Assembly (NCBI RefSeq): GCF_023952475.1
Contig: NZ_JALHRX010000020.1
Coordinates: 33,365 to 97,364 of the forward strand
Direction: 5' to 3'
From: Cupriavidus sp. WGlv3
Lineage (GTDB): Bacteria > Pseudomonadota > Gammaproteobacteria > Burkholderiales > Burkholderiaceae
DNA length: 64,000 nucleotides
A program made the translations under genes and the position numbers. How positions within the stretch are numbered: the stretch's first letter is position 1; the number at the start of each line of letters is the position of its first letter. Below are positions 8,500 through 16,559 of this stretch, in pieces. The notes under the pieces were generated by a model. The model was given only the letters and a program-made list of their open reading frames with translations. It did not search any database and was not told the DNA's origin.

Positions 8500-9456
8500 T
8501 CAGGCGGCCAGCGTCGCCCTCAGGTTGGCCAGCATGTCCGCGACCATTTCCTCCAGGCCGTACTGCGCCTTCCACCCCCAGTCCGCGCGCGCCACCGAAT
8601 CGTCGATCGAATCCGGCCAGCCTTGCGCGATGGCCTGGCGATAGTCGGGTTCGTAGCGGATCTCGAAGTCCGGCACATGCTTGCGGATCGCCGCGGCGAT
8701 CTGCGCGGGCGTGAAGGTGGTGCCGGCGATGTTGTAGCTGCCGCGCTCGCCCAGCCGTTCCGCCGGCGCCTCCATCAGTTCGATGGTGGCGCGCAGCGCG
8801 TCGGGCATGTACATCATCGGCAGTGCCTCGTCTTTCTTCAGAAAGCACGTGTAGGGCTCGCCCTTCACGGCCGCATGGAAGATGTCGACCGCATAGTCGG
8901 TGGTGCCGCCGCCCGGCGGTGTCTTGTGCGAGATCAGACCCGGATAGCGCACGCTGCGCACATCGACGCCGTGGTTGGCGTGGTACCAGCGGCACCAGCC
9001 CTCGCCGGCCTGCTTGGAGATGCCATAGACGGTGGTCGGCTCCATCACGGTCTTCTGCGGCGTATCCACGGCTGGCGTGGTCGGGCCGAACGCCGCGATG
9101 GAACTGGGCCAGAACACGCGCTCCAGCCCGGTCTGCCGCGCCAGCTCCAGCACGTTGAGCAGGCTCGTCATGTTCAGGTTCCACGCCCATTGCGGCGCCT
9201 TTTCGCCGGTGGCCGACAGCGCCGCCGCCAGCAGGTAGACCTGCGTGATGCCATGGCGCTCGACCACGGTGGCGAGTTCGCCGCGGTCGGTGGCGTTGAG
9301 CATCTCGTGCGTGATGTGCACGTGGCGGCCGGTCGGCACCACGTCGGAGGTGATGACGCTGGTGCGGCCGTAGCGCTCGGCCAGCGCCAGTGCCAGCTCG
9401 GAGCCGATCTGGCCGTTGGCGCCGACGATCAGGATCCTGGGGGTGCTGTCGGCCAT
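8500..9456 (-). CDS. tdh: L-threonine 3-dehydrogenase, SDR (NAD-dependent epimerase-like) type
   Basis: A 318-residue extended short-chain dehydrogenase with the NAD-binding GANGQIGSEL motif near the N-terminus and the YGISK catalytic Tyr-Lys pair in TTVYGISKQAGE, preceded by the PSSIAAFGP serine region. The extended SDR type of threonine dehydrogenase is known from Cupriavidus and Flavobacterium and differs from the zinc-dependent E. coli enzyme. It oxidises threonine to 2-amino-3-ketobutyrate. The ATG overlaps the kbl stop (ATGA), so the two are translationally coupled, and kbl uses its unstable product. A generic sugar epimerase is the alternative, made unlikely by the kbl pairing. Confidence 0.9.
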   Translation of the reverse strand: MADSTPRILIVGANGQIGSELALALAERYGRTSVITSDVVPTGRHVHITHEMLNATDRGELATVVERHGITQVYLLAAALSATGEKAPQWAWNLNMTSLLNVLELARQTGLERVFWPSSIAAFGPTTPAVDTPQKTVMEPTTVYGISKQAGEGWCRWYHANHGVDVRSVRYPGLISHKTPPGGGTTDYAVDIFHAAVKGEPYTCFLKKDEALPMMYMPDALRATIELMEAPAERLGERGSYNIAGTTFTPAQIAAAIRKHVPDFEIRYEPDYRQAIAQGWPDSIDDSVARADWGWKAQYGLEEMVADMLANLRATLAA

Positions 9457-10655
9457 CAGATCAGCCCCAGTTCGCGGCCGGCCGCGCCGAACGCATCCAG
9501 CGCCGCCTGCAGCGCGGCCTCGTCATGCAGCGCGCTCATCTGCACGCGGATGCGGGCCTGGCCCTTGGGCACCACGGGGTAGAAGAAGCCCACCACGTAC
9601 ACGCCCAGCTCCAGCAGCCGCTGCGCGAGCTGCTGCGCCTTCTCCGCGTCGTAGACCATGATCGGAATGATGGGATGCTCGCCCGCCTTGACGTCGAAGC
9701 CCAGCTTGTCCAGCCCCGCGCGGAAGAACTTCGTGTTGCGTTCCAGCCGGTCGCGCAGCTCGGTGCTGCCTTCCAGGAGATCGAGCACCGCGATCGATGC
9801 CCCGACGATGGCCGGCGCCACGGTATTGGAGAACAGGTACGGCCGCGAGCGCTGGCGCAGCAGCGCCACCACTTCCTGGCGCGCGCTGGTGAAGCCGCCG
9901 GACGCGCCGCCCAGCGCCTTGCCCAGCGTGCCGGTGATGATGTCGATCTTGCCGAACACGCCGCGCAACTCATGCGTGCCGCGCCCGCGCGCGCCCAGGA
10001 AGCCAGTGGCGTGGCATTCGTCGATGCCCAGCAGCGCGCCATGCTTGTCGCAGATCGCGCGCATCTCGTCCAGCCGCGCGATGGTGCCGTCCATCGAAAA
10101 CGCGCCGTCGGTAAATACCAGCACGAAGCGCGCGCCGTCCGCGCGCGCCTGCGCCAGCTGCACGCGCAGGTCGTCGAGGTCGTTGTGCTGGTAGCGGTAG
10201 CGGCGCGCCTTGCTCAGGCGGATACCGTCGATGATCGAGGCATGGTTGAGCGCATCGCTGATGACCGCGTCCTCGGCACCCAGCAGCGTCTCGAACAGCC
10301 CGCCGTTGGCATCGAACGCCGAACCATAAAGGATGGTGTCCTCGGTGCCCAGGAACGCCGACAGCCGCGCTTCCAGCGTCTTGTGCAGGTCTTGCGTGCC
10401 GCAGATGAAGCGGACCGAACTCAGCCCGAAGCCATGCGTGCGCAGCGCTTCGTGCGCGGCCTCGATCACGCGAGGGTGCGACGACAACCCAAGGTAGTTG
10501 TTGGCGCACAAATTGATCACTTCGCGGCCGTCGGTGGTGCGCACCCGCGCGCCCTGCGGCGTGGCGATCACGCGCTCCTGCTTGAACAGCCCGGCCTCGC
10601 GGATCGCGTCGAGTTCGGTACGGATGGATGCGTAGAATGCCTCGGCATTCGACAT
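9456..10655 (-). CDS. kbl: Glycine C-acetyltransferase (2-amino-3-ketobutyrate CoA ligase)
   Basis: A 399-residue alpha-oxoamine synthase, the exact length of the E. coli enzyme. It is PLP-dependent; the lysine lies in the segment IITGTLGKALGGASGG and the upstream DECHATGFLG aspartate/histidine signature is intact. It cleaves 2-amino-3-ketobutyrate with CoA to glycine and acetyl-CoA. It is first in the kbl-tdh operon, with a GGGAG ribosome site before the ATG, and is divergent from an XRE-cupin regulator. Confidence 0.96.
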   Translation of the reverse strand: MSNAEAFYASIRTELDAIREAGLFKQERVIATPQGARVRTTDGREVINLCANNYLGLSSHPRVIEAAHEALRTHGFGLSSVRFICGTQDLHKTLEARLSAFLGTEDTILYGSAFDANGGLFETLLGAEDAVISDALNHASIIDGIRLSKARRYRYQHNDLDDLRVQLAQARADGARFVLVFTDGAFSMDGTIARLDEMRAICDKHGALLGIDECHATGFLGARGRGTHELRGVFGKIDIITGTLGKALGGASGGFTSARQEVVALLRQRSRPYLFSNTVAPAIVGASIAVLDLLEGSTELRDRLERNTKFFRAGLDKLGFDVKAGEHPIIPIMVYDAEKAQQLAQRLLELGVYVVGFFYPVVPKGQARIRVQMSALHDEAALQAALDAFGAAGRELGLI

Positions 10656-10768
10656 GGCTGGCTCCCGGTGAGGTGCAGTGGTGTGCTGGGGCTATGCTAC
10701 GATTCGATCGATAAATCGAACGTGTTCTGTATATCGAACATTTTGCGCAATATAACGAACATCCATCC
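10656..10768. promoter_or_regulatory. Divergent kbl/XRE-regulator control region with repeated ATCGAAC elements
   Basis: This AT-rich stretch separates two divergent units. It holds an inverted repeat TTCGAT (10703-10708) and ATCGAA (10715-10720). It also holds a series of direct copies of A(T/A)CGAAC at 10715-10721, 10733-10739 and 10754-10760, spaced 18 and 21 bases apart. Such repeats suggest the operator of the adjacent XRE regulator, which is an inference. Confidence 0.5.
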
Positions 10769-11365
10769 ATGACGCAAGCCTCGGCCCAGACTCCGCAAGC
10801 CGAAGGCCCGCCGGCAGTCGGCCTGGCGCTGCAGGCATTGCGCCAGCAGCAGCGGCTGTCGCTCGACGAACTGTCGCGCCGCGCCGGCGTATCCAAGTCG
10901 ATGCTGTCGCAGATCGAACGCAACCTGGCCAACCCGACCGTTGCGGTGCTGTGGCGCCTGGCCAATGCGCTGGGCGTGAGCCTGGCCGACTTCCTCGCCG
11001 GCGGCGCCGCCGAGCGTCCCGGCGCTGGTATCACCGTGCTGCAGCCGCACGCGATCCCGTCGCTGAAAAGCCCCGATACCCGCTGCGACCTGCGCATCCT
11101 TGGCCCGATCGAACTGGCCGGGCGCTTCGAGTGGTATGAGCTGACCATCCAGGCCGGCGGCGTGCTGACCTCCGAGCCGCACGAGGCCGGCACGCAGGAA
11201 CACCTGACGGTATTGGGCGGGTCGATGACGGTGCGCGCTGGCGCCGACGAGAAGAAGCTGCGGCACGGCGAGACCGCGCGCTATGCGGCTGATGTCGCAC
11301 ATGCGATCTCCAATGGCGGCAAGACCGCTGCCACCGCACTACTGGTTGTAGTGCATCCGGGGTAA
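10769..11365 (+). CDS. XRE-family transcriptional regulator with C-terminal cupin domain
   Basis: A 198-residue regulator with an N-terminal helix-turn-helix of the XRE type (SLDELSRRAGVSKSMLSQIE, about residues 32-51) and a C-terminal cupin sensor domain (about residues 110-195, including ELTIQAGGVLTSEPHEAG and a GGSMTVRAG turn). This architecture is common in small-molecule-responsive regulators of amine and amino-acid catabolism. It is divergent from kbl-tdh and probably controls them, perhaps sensing threonine, glycine or a related amine. The ligand is not visible in the sequence. Confidence 0.88.
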   Translation: MTQASAQTPQAEGPPAVGLALQALRQQQRLSLDELSRRAGVSKSMLSQIERNLANPTVAVLWRLANALGVSLADFLAGGAAERPGAGITVLQPHAIPSLKSPDTRCDLRILGPIELAGRFEWYELTIQAGGVLTSEPHEAGTQEHLTVLGGSMTVRAGADEKKLRHGETARYAADVAHAISNGGKTAATALLVVVHPG

Positions 11366-11391
11366 GGCGGGCAAGGGAGGCAGCGCCCGCC
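11366..11391. terminator. Possible bidirectional hairpin between convergent genes
   Basis: GGCGGGC at 11366-11372 pairs with GCCCGCC at 11385-11391 across a 12-base loop, between the convergent XRE-cupin gene and the end of the picA operon. There is no T-tract, so function as an intrinsic terminator is uncertain. Confidence 0.35.
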
Positions 11392-11408
11392 CCGCCCCCG
11401 GCAAGCGT

Positions 11409-12575
11409 TCAGCGGGCGCCGAACAAGCGCTTGACACGCTCCCACAGCACGCCGAAGAACATTGCCACCGGGTTCAGGCGCACGGCCTGGTTGCGTTCGG
11501 CCTCGCTGAGCGTGGGGTCCATCCTGCGCGATACCGACCTGCCGAAGTCGGCGATCATCCGCCGCACGAAGTCCCGCACCAGCCCCGAGCGCGAGAACTG
11601 GGCCAGCGGCCCTTGCAGCGAATACTGCAGGTCGACCGCGACTTCGGTCCCGCCGGCAGACAAGGCCCTGAGCAGGTAGGCGATATCGCCCGCGGCCTTG
11701 GAATTGCTGAGCGAGTCCTGTCCCGCACCCTTCAGCACGCCGCGCTTGTTCGCATCATCGCGCTGCAGGCGCGCGGCCCCCTCGAACCTTGCCGACATGG
11801 GGCCGAACTTGATCGCGATATGGCCCTTGACCTTCTCCCCGGCCACTTCCGTCAGCACCGCGCCGGGCAGGCAGCCCGCCACGGCCGGCAGGTCCGCCAT
11901 GAAGGCCCATACCTCGTCCAATGCATAGGGCACGGTGAAGCCGCCTTCGATCCGCGACCAGCCCTTGCGGTCGGCCGAGCGCTCGGGCTCGGCGCTGCCC
12001 GCTGCGGCAAGGTGCGGCTGCGTGCCGAGCGCCTCGTCCGCGACCGTGAAGCCCGCGAACGGCAACGGTGCGAAAGCCGCACCGGCATGCCGCGCGATCA
12101 CGCCGGCGGCCGCGCGGCGCGCTTCCAGCACCGAACGGATCGCGGCGACGATGCCCATATAGCCGGTGCAGCGGCACAGGTTGCCTGACAGTTCATGGCG
12201 GATGGTGGCTTCGTCGGCATCGGGCAGGCGCAGCACGATATCACGTGCGGTGGCCAGCATCCCGGGCGTGCAGTAGCCGCATTGCAGGGCGTGGTGCCGG
12301 TTGAAGGCGGCGCGCAGATCGGCCATGACCGCGTCGTCCTCGTAGCCCTCCACCGTGACGATGTCGGCGCCCTGGCAGGCGGCGGCAAAGGTGATGCACG
12401 AGCGCACCGGCTTGTCGTCGACCAGCACGGTGCAGGCGCCGCACACGCCGTGCTCGCAGCCCAGGTGGGTGCCGGTCAGGCGATGCGTGTCGCGCAGGTA
12501 GTCGCCCAGGTGCGTCCGGTCCGCGCACGCGCCGGACACCCGGCGGCCGTTGACGGTGAATTCGATAGTCTGCAC
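11409..12575 (-). CDS. Picolinate dehydrogenase [2Fe-2S] subunit fused to a CoxG-like SRPBCC domain (PicA small subunit)
   Basis: A 388-residue protein made of two parts. Residues 1-160 are the iron-sulfur subunit of a xanthine dehydrogenase/CODH-type hydroxylase: plant-type cluster cysteines C40, C45, C48, C60 and the second cluster C99, C102, C134, C136. Residues about 205-345 form an SRPBCC domain of the CoxG family (GGFTVPYALDEVWAFMADLP, then VAGEKVKGHIAIKFGPM). CoxG helps to dock CO dehydrogenase at the membrane. The hydrophobic, basic tail (AMFFGVLWERVKRLFG) could serve the same purpose here. The gene is last in the order large, FAD, small. No cytochrome or separate electron acceptor is encoded nearby, so the fusion may place the enzyme at the respiratory chain (inference). 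Substrate is assigned from the pathway context. Confidence 0.85.
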   Translation of the reverse strand: MQTIEFTVNGRRVSGACADRTHLGDYLRDTHRLTGTHLGCEHGVCGACTVLVDDKPVRSCITFAAACQGADIVTVEGYEDDAVMADLRAAFNRHHALQCGYCTPGMLATARDIVLRLPDADEATIRHELSGNLCRCTGYMGIVAAIRSVLEARRAAAGVIARHAGAAFAPLPFAGFTVADEALGTQPHLAAAGSAEPERSADRKGWSRIEGGFTVPYALDEVWAFMADLPAVAGCLPGAVLTEVAGEKVKGHIAIKFGPMSARFEGAARLQRDDANKRGVLKGAGQDSLSNSKAAGDIAYLLRALSAGGTEVAVDLQYSLQGPLAQFSRSGLVRDFVRRMIADFGRSVSRRMDPTLSEAERNQAVRLNPVAMFFGVLWERVKRLFGAR

Positions 12576-12583
12576 GGCGCTCC

Positions 12584-13411
12584 TCAGTTCAGCAGTTGCG
12601 TGACGCAGCGCATCACGACGGTTCGGTACAGCTTGCGGTCGATGGCGTCCTTGCCCGGCGCGGCCTGGGCGACCGCCTCGGCGACGGCATCGGCCGTCAG
12701 CGCGGCCGCGCCCTGCGCCGCGACGGCGCGCGTCAGGCCGGGCAGCACCATCGGCGGCCCATCCAGCGCACCGAGCACGATGCGGGCGAAGCGGCGGCTG
12801 GCGTCGAAGTACGCGGCGCAGCTGGCCTCGGCGAATTCGCCGGTCTTGCGGCAGAGCTTCTGGTAGCCCCAGCGGCTGTGCGCCGTTTTCAGCGGCACCC
12901 GCACCGCGGCGATCAGCTCGCCGTCGGCCAGCACGGTGGTGTAGGCGCCGAGCATGAACGACTCCATCGGCACTTCGCGCGTGCCGGCGGCGGACGCGAT
13001 CTCGATGTGCGCGCCCAGCGCGGTCATGGCCACGACCCAGTCGGCCGCGGGGTCCGCATGCGCGAGGCTGCCGCCTACGGTGCCGCGGTTGCGGATCGCC
13101 CGATAGGCGATGCCGCCGGCAACGGCCTGCAGCATGGTGCCGCGCAGCGGCTCGAACACGCCATCCTCGATCTGTGCGTGGGTCACGCAGGCGCCGATGC
13201 GGATGCCGTCGGCGGTTGCGGTCACGTCGCGGAGCTCGCGCAGCGCCGACACGTCGACCACCGTATCGGGCCGGGTCAGGCGCAGGTTCAGCATCGGCCC
13301 GAGCGATTGCCCGCCGCCCATGGCCTTGGATATATCGGTGCCCGCGCCCAGGCGGGACAGCGCCTCCGGCAGCGAGCCGGGCGCGTGGTAGGAGAATGCA
13401 ACGGCTTTCAT
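12584..13411 (-). CDS. Picolinate dehydrogenase FAD subunit (PicA medium subunit)
   Basis: A 275-residue FAD-binding subunit of the CoxM/XdhB family. Both flavin-binding stretches are present: GGGQSLGPMLNLRL near residue 33 and the IRNRGTVGGSLAHADPAAD loop near residue 105. It carries electrons from the two [2Fe-2S] clusters to an external acceptor. It starts three bases after the large subunit stop and ends eight bases before the small subunit start, so the three subunits form one operon. Length is normal for CoxM-type proteins. Confidence 0.86.
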   Translation of the reverse strand: MKAVAFSYHAPGSLPEALSRLGAGTDISKAMGGGQSLGPMLNLRLTRPDTVVDVSALRELRDVTATADGIRIGACVTHAQIEDGVFEPLRGTMLQAVAGGIAYRAIRNRGTVGGSLAHADPAADWVVAMTALGAHIEIASAAGTREVPMESFMLGAYTTVLADGELIAAVRVPLKTAHSRWGYQKLCRKTGEFAEASCAAYFDASRRFARIVLGALDGPPMVLPGLTRAVAAQGAAALTADAVAEAVAQAAPGKDAIDRKLYRTVVMRCVTQLLN

Positions 13412-13414
13412 CGG

Positions 13415-15811
13415 TCAGGCTGCCTTCCTGTTTTGGGCATCGGCCTCGGCCGCTTCCAGTGCTTCCAGGATCTTGCGCGGCGTCAGCGGCGTCTCCTTCA
13501 ACTCGACGCCAAAATCACGCAGCGCGTCGTTGACGGCATTGAAGATCGCCGCCGGCGGCGCGATCGCCCCGCCCTCGCCCATGCCCTTGGCGCCGAACTC
13601 CGTATGCGGTGACGGCGTCTCGAAATGATGGATGCGGATCGACGGGATCTCGGTCGGCCCCGGCAGCATGTAGTCCGCCAGCGTCGACGCCAGTGGCTGG
13701 CCGTTGCCGTCGTAATGCATCGCTTCGAACATCGCGGTGCCGATACCCTGCGCCACGCCGCCGTAGGTCTGCCCTTCGACCACCATCGGGTTGATCATGG
13801 TGCCGCAGTCCTCCACCACGACGTAGTCAAGAATCTCGACGTGGCCGGAATCGATGTCGACTTCCACCGCCACCGCATGCGTGGCATAGGTAAAGCTGCC
13901 GGTATCGACGGCGGGCTTGAAGCCCATCGTGACTTCCAGCCCCTGCGCATCGACGTCCGGTGGCAACAGGTGCGGGTTGATGTACCAGGCGTTGGCGATG
14001 CGCGCGATGTCGGCGGTGCCCGCATCCCCGGCCGCCACGGCCCCGTCGCGGAACACCACGGCATCCTGCGGCAGGCCCAGCATGTGCGCACCGATCCTCA
14101 GCAGGCGCGGCAGCAGCGCCTTGCACGCGCGCGACACCGCGCCGCCGGACATCACCAGCGAGCGCGACGCATACGTGCCCGTCGAGAACGGCGTCAGGCC
14201 GGTATCGCCGTGCACGACCTTGATCCGCGCGATGTCGATGCCAAGGATCTCGTTGGCGATCTGCGCGAAGGTGGTCTCCATGCCCTGCCCGTGCGAATGC
14301 ACGCCCACGCGCACCTCCAGCCCGCCGTCCGGCGTGATGCGTACCGTCGCCGAATCGAAGCCCGGAATCACCGGAGTGCCCCACGCGGCGAACACCGAGG
14401 TGCCGTGCGCCGATTGCTCGGTGTAGGTGCCGAAACCCACGCCGACATAGGTGTTGCCCTGGGGGCCCGCCCTCTGGCGTGCGCGGATCGCGGGCAGGCC
14501 GATCATCTCCATGGCCTTGCGTACGCTGGCCGGGTAATCGCCGCCGTCGAAATGCTTGTTGGTGACGTTGACATAAGGCATGGCCTCGGGTGGCACGAGG
14601 TTTTCGCAACGCACCTCCCAAGGTTCGCGTCCCACCTCGCGGGCGATGGCGTCGATCATCAGTTCCATCGCAAAGCAGACGCCGGTGCGCGCCACGCCGC
14701 GATAGGGTACGAAGCCCGGCTTGTTCGTCGCCACGCAAGTGGTTTCGCAGCGGTAGCCGTCAAAGGCGTACGGCCCCGGCAGGTTGCCGATCGCCTGCCC
14801 CGGTTCCAGCCCGATGGTAAAAGGCCATACCGAATAGGCACCGCCATCGATCACGACCTTTGCATCGAGCGCCAGCAGGCGGCCGCGCGCATCGGCATAC
14901 GCGGTCAGGTCGTAGTGGTGCTCGCGCGAGTTCGCGCCAGCGGTCAGGTGCTCGCGCCGGTCCTCGATAAAGCGGAACGGGCGCTTGTGGGTCAGCGCCA
15001 GCCAGGCGATGCACAGCTCTTCCTGCTGCAGCACGCACTTGTAGCCAAAGGCGCCGCCCACGTCGGGCGAGATCACCCGCACGCGCTCCTGCTCCAGCCC
15101 CAGGCACTGCGCCAGGATCGTGCGGATCATGTGCGGCACCTGCGTCGCGCTGTAGACCACCAACTGGTCGAACTGATGGTCCCAGTAGGCCAGCACCGCC
15201 TTGCCTTCCATCGGCACCATGCACTGGCGCGCGAGGTCGATCTGGCGGCGCACCACCACCGTGGCCTCGCGCTGGCGCGCCTCGAAGTTCTTGTCGGCGG
15301 TCAGCGTCAGGAAGGTGTTGTCGCGCCAGTGGTCGTGCACGCGCACCTCGCCGGCTAGCTGGCGGGCCTGCGCCACGTCGGCCAGCGCGGGCAGCTCGTC
15401 GAACGACACGGCAACCTGCTCGGCAATGTCCTCGGCCTCGGCGCGCGTGGGCGCGAATGCCATCGCCACCGGCTCGCCGACAAAGCGCACCTTGCCGCAG
15501 GCCAGAGGCGGCTGCGCCGAGGGCTGGTAGGACGGGAAGGACGAGTCGGCGACGATGTCGCTGGCCGCCGTCATGTCTTCACGCACGATCACCGCGGCGG
15601 CGTGTTCAGACGGCTTGGCCACGGACAGCAGCCGGGCGTGCGCCACCGGGCTGCGCAGGAACGCCACTTCCTGCAGGTCCGGCATGGCGATGTCCGCGAC
15701 GAAGCGGCCCTTGCCGTGCAGGTGGCGCGCGTCCTCCTTGCGCGCCACGCGGGCGCCGACGCCCTGCCCGCGCGAGTTTTCCGGATGATCCGGTTCCATC
15801 GACGATGTCAT
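13415..15811 (-). CDS. picA: Picolinate dehydrogenase molybdenum-cofactor subunit (PicA large subunit)
   Basis: A 798-residue molybdopterin hydroxylase of the CoxL/XdhC family. Substrate-site loop PYRGVARTG replaces the AYRCSFR loop of CO dehydrogenase, so CO is not the substrate. The catalytic glutamate is E746 in GAKGMGEGGA. The enzyme would hydroxylate picolinate at C6 using water. The start is placed at the ATG at 15811, which follows GGACAGG. In-frame TTG 15856 and ATG 15847 lie upstream, but they fall at or before the predicted transcription start and inside the operator. Assignment to picolinate rests on the genes beside it (Rieske oxygenase, PicC-type decarboxylase, maleamate pathway); nicotinate hydroxylase is the main alternative, but NicC is absent. 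Confidence 0.82.
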   Translation of the reverse strand: MTSSMEPDHPENSRGQGVGARVARKEDARHLHGKGRFVADIAMPDLQEVAFLRSPVAHARLLSVAKPSEHAAAVIVREDMTAASDIVADSSFPSYQPSAQPPLACGKVRFVGEPVAMAFAPTRAEAEDIAEQVAVSFDELPALADVAQARQLAGEVRVHDHWRDNTFLTLTADKNFEARQREATVVVRRQIDLARQCMVPMEGKAVLAYWDHQFDQLVVYSATQVPHMIRTILAQCLGLEQERVRVISPDVGGAFGYKCVLQQEELCIAWLALTHKRPFRFIEDRREHLTAGANSREHHYDLTAYADARGRLLALDAKVVIDGGAYSVWPFTIGLEPGQAIGNLPGPYAFDGYRCETTCVATNKPGFVPYRGVARTGVCFAMELMIDAIAREVGREPWEVRCENLVPPEAMPYVNVTNKHFDGGDYPASVRKAMEMIGLPAIRARQRAGPQGNTYVGVGFGTYTEQSAHGTSVFAAWGTPVIPGFDSATVRITPDGGLEVRVGVHSHGQGMETTFAQIANEILGIDIARIKVVHGDTGLTPFSTGTYASRSLVMSGGAVSRACKALLPRLLRIGAHMLGLPQDAVVFRDGAVAAGDAGTADIARIANAWYINPHLLPPDVDAQGLEVTMGFKPAVDTGSFTYATHAVAVEVDIDSGHVEILDYVVVEDCGTMINPMVVEGQTYGGVAQGIGTAMFEAMHYDGNGQPLASTLADYMLPGPTEIPSIRIHHFETPSPHTEFGAKGMGEGGAIAPPAAIFNAVNDALRDFGVELKETPLTPRKILEALEAAEADAQNRKAA

Positions 15812-15840
15812 TGGCCTGTCCGTTCCGAAGCGTGGTTTAT

Positions 15841-15852
15841 TCAGCATACTGA
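15841..15852 (-). promoter_or_regulatory. PicR-type operator TCAG-N4-CTGA at the picA transcription start
   Basis: The plus strand reads TCAGCATACTGA. It lies just downstream of the predicted picA -10 box and covers the expected start of transcription near 15851, a position from which a bound repressor would block RNA polymerase. The same palindrome recurs before every other unit of the locus. Confidence 0.75.
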
Positions 15853-15857
15853 GCAAA

Positions 15858-15887
15858 ATCCTATGAAAACGGCCCCTGCCCTGTCAA
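15858..15887 (-). promoter_or_regulatory. Predicted sigma-70 promoter of the picA operon
   Basis: On the minus strand TTGACA (complement of 15882-15887) is a perfect -35 box, followed after 18 bases by TAGGAT (complement of 15858-15863) as the -10 box. The promoter lies between picF and picA, so picA has its own transcript even though it is in line with the picC-to-picF genes. Confidence 0.6.
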
Positions 15888-15932
15888 TTGGGCTTTACCG
15901 CATCCCGGCAGCCGCCCCGCCCCTTCAGGCGC

Positions 15933-16559
15933 CTATTCGCGCACGCCGATGGCGGCAAGTCCCTCCGCCCGCGTCGCGACCGTTGCGTACTTCTGCGCCA
16001 TGTCGAACAGATTGGCCTCATGCGGCCCCAGCGCGCGGTCGCCCACGCAGTCGGACAGCACCAGCGGGCGGAAGCCGTACTGCATCGCATCGACCACGCT
16101 GGCGCGCACGCAGCCGCTGGTGACGGCACCGGCCACCACCAGCGTGCGCACGCCGCGCTGCGTCAGCCATGCCGCCAGCGACGTGCCGAAGAAAGCCGAC
16201 GGCACGGTCTTGCGCACCACCGGCTCGCCCGGGCGCGGCGCCAGTTCTTCCACGATGGCGCTGTTGAAGGCATGCTCCTTCAGCGTCAGCATGTTCGGCA
16301 CTTTCATCGAGAAGACGTTGTGGTCGGCGCCATCGTCGGCAAAGACGATGCGGCTGTGCGCGACCGGCCAGCCTTGGCGCCGCGCCACCGCGAGCAGCGG
16401 CACGGTACTGGCAATGGCCTCGCGGATATTGCCGCCGCCGAAGACCGCCGGATCGGCAAAGCCGTTGACGAAGTCCACGATCAGCAGCCCGAAGGGCCCA
16501 TCCAGCTCCAGCGCATTGCCGAAGCCCTGGCGCTGGTACGCGCCGATTTCCTTGTGCAT
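15933..16559 (-). CDS. nicF: Maleamate amidohydrolase (NicF/PicF)
   Basis: A 208-residue isochorismatase-fold cysteine hydrolase. The expected triad is visible as D29 (LLIVDFVNGF), K117 (VVRKTVPSAF) and C150 (AVTSGCVRAS). It deamidates maleamate to maleate and ammonia, the third step after ring cleavage. Named picF in the picolinate pathway and nicF in nicotinate degradation. The ATG overlaps the stop of the dioxygenase gene (TGATG). It sits between the ring-cleavage enzyme and the picA operon. Confidence 0.9.
   Translation of the reverse strand: MHKEIGAYQRQGFGNALELDGPFGLLIVDFVNGFADPAVFGGGNIREAIASTVPLLAVARRQGWPVAHSRIVFADDGADHNVFSMKVPNMLTLKEHAFNSAIVEELAPRPGEPVVRKTVPSAFFGTSLAAWLTQRGVRTLVVAGAVTSGCVRASVVDAMQYGFRPLVLSDCVGDRALGPHEANLFDMAQKYATVATRAEGLAAIGVRE

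Noticed and set aside
11409..15811. Aerobic CO dehydrogenase (coxLMS) assignment
   Set aside because: The CODH active-site loop with its cysteine (AYRCSFR) is replaced by PYRGVARTG, and no coxDEF maturation genes are present.
15812..15856. N-terminal extension of the picA large subunit to TTG 15856 or ATG 15847
   Set aside because: It overlaps the operator and the predicted transcription start, and the extra residues have no family counterpart.
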